From assembly GCA_900318795.1 (NCBI GenBank), contig ONLU01000028.1:1-33735 (forward strand): 33,735 bases of DNA, written 5' to 3'. Source of the stretch: an uncultured Prevotellaceae bacterium (GTDB lineage Bacteria > Bacteroidota > Bacteroidia > Bacteroidales > Bacteroidaceae). Position numbers and translations under genes: made by a program. How positions within the stretch are numbered: the first letter of the stretch is position 1; each line of letters starts with the position of its first letter. The notes under the pieces are model-generated. The model had not been told where the DNA came from. It did not search any database and saw nothing but the letters and a program-made list of their open reading frames with translations. Positions 33,642 through 33,735 of the stretch are shown in pieces.

Positions 33642-33735
33642 TAGTGTCCACTAAAAAATAGCGGAGATGTTTGTAAATTACTTAAATATAGAGTTTTAGA
33701 GCAGAAAATTGACGGTGACGATTTGAATTGACTAC
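33642..33735. mobile_element. Possible insertion-sequence end at the right window edge
   Basis: The sequence changes character upstream of the nitroreductase start. It has a palindrome TAGTG-TC-CACTA (33642-33653), an A-run, and AT-rich DNA with no TAnnTTTG promoter for the adjacent gene. The pattern resembles terminal sequences of Bacteroidales transposons as I recall them, but no transposase is visible, so this is tentative. Confidence 0.25.

Noticed and set aside
1-33735. CRISPR array or complete insertion sequence
   Set aside because: No regularly spaced direct repeats with spacers and no transposase or integrase reading frame were seen. The 10-20-bp periodic motifs are operator-like, not CRISPR-like.

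Overview
The window looks like a chromosomal segment of a Bacteroidota bacterium, most likely a Prevotella/Segatella-type member of Bacteroidales. The evidence is the Bacteroidota -33/-7 promoter pattern (TTTG, about 20 nt, TAnnTTTG) upstream of many genes, the general lack of Shine-Dalgarno sequences, lineage-typical families (DUF3244, DUF5020, DUF349 repeat protein, DUF6443-type RHS, DUF4886) and the rsfS-ftsH-cdsA and surE-lpxB neighbourhoods. There is no CRISPR array, no phage module and no complete insertion sequence. IS-like terminal DNA may begin at the right edge.

Region 1 (1-9 kb, mostly minus strand) is an accessory RHS/YD-repeat locus. A lipoprotein-anchored TPR/transmembrane/HTH regulator sits upstream of an operon of DUF3244 protein, large YD-repeat protein, exported protein and DUF6443-type RHS protein. 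The last gene is cut by the left window edge just where the RHS core and any variable C-terminal domain would start. Much of this locus (about 2.3-8.4 kb) is visibly AT-richer than its flanks, and the base composition switches inside the regulator gene.

Region 2 (9-24.6 kb) is housekeeping. It holds surE, lpxB and a DUF5020 outer-membrane protein (plus), then a minus-strand operon rsfS-ftsH-cdsA-GH5 cellulase-sigma factor. It continues with tRNA-Gln, a DUF349 protein, corA with a structured leader, an LPG-synthase-like membrane protein with pepD, and ksgA/rsmA. The most unusual gene is the last in the ftsH operon: one uninterrupted reading frame joins a sigma-70 factor to a signal-peptide/TM-like segment and a DUF4886 SGNH-hydrolase domain.

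Region 3 (24.6-33.7 kb) starts with a gene-free stretch after ksgA carrying three 14-bp palindromes spaced exactly 20 bp apart, then a promoter and a terminator that bracket a likely small RNA. Two minus-strand units follow. One is a secreted GH36 alpha-galactosidase with a MATE exporter. The other is a compact candidate biosynthetic cluster: an exported nitroreductase, an A-PCP-C nonribosomal peptide synthetase without a release domain, and a second MATE exporter.

The best candidates for undescribed biology are the sigma/SGNH fusion, the minimal NRPS cluster, and three operator-like arrays with strict helical spacing (8910-8947, 24600-24653 and the looser 7059-7127).
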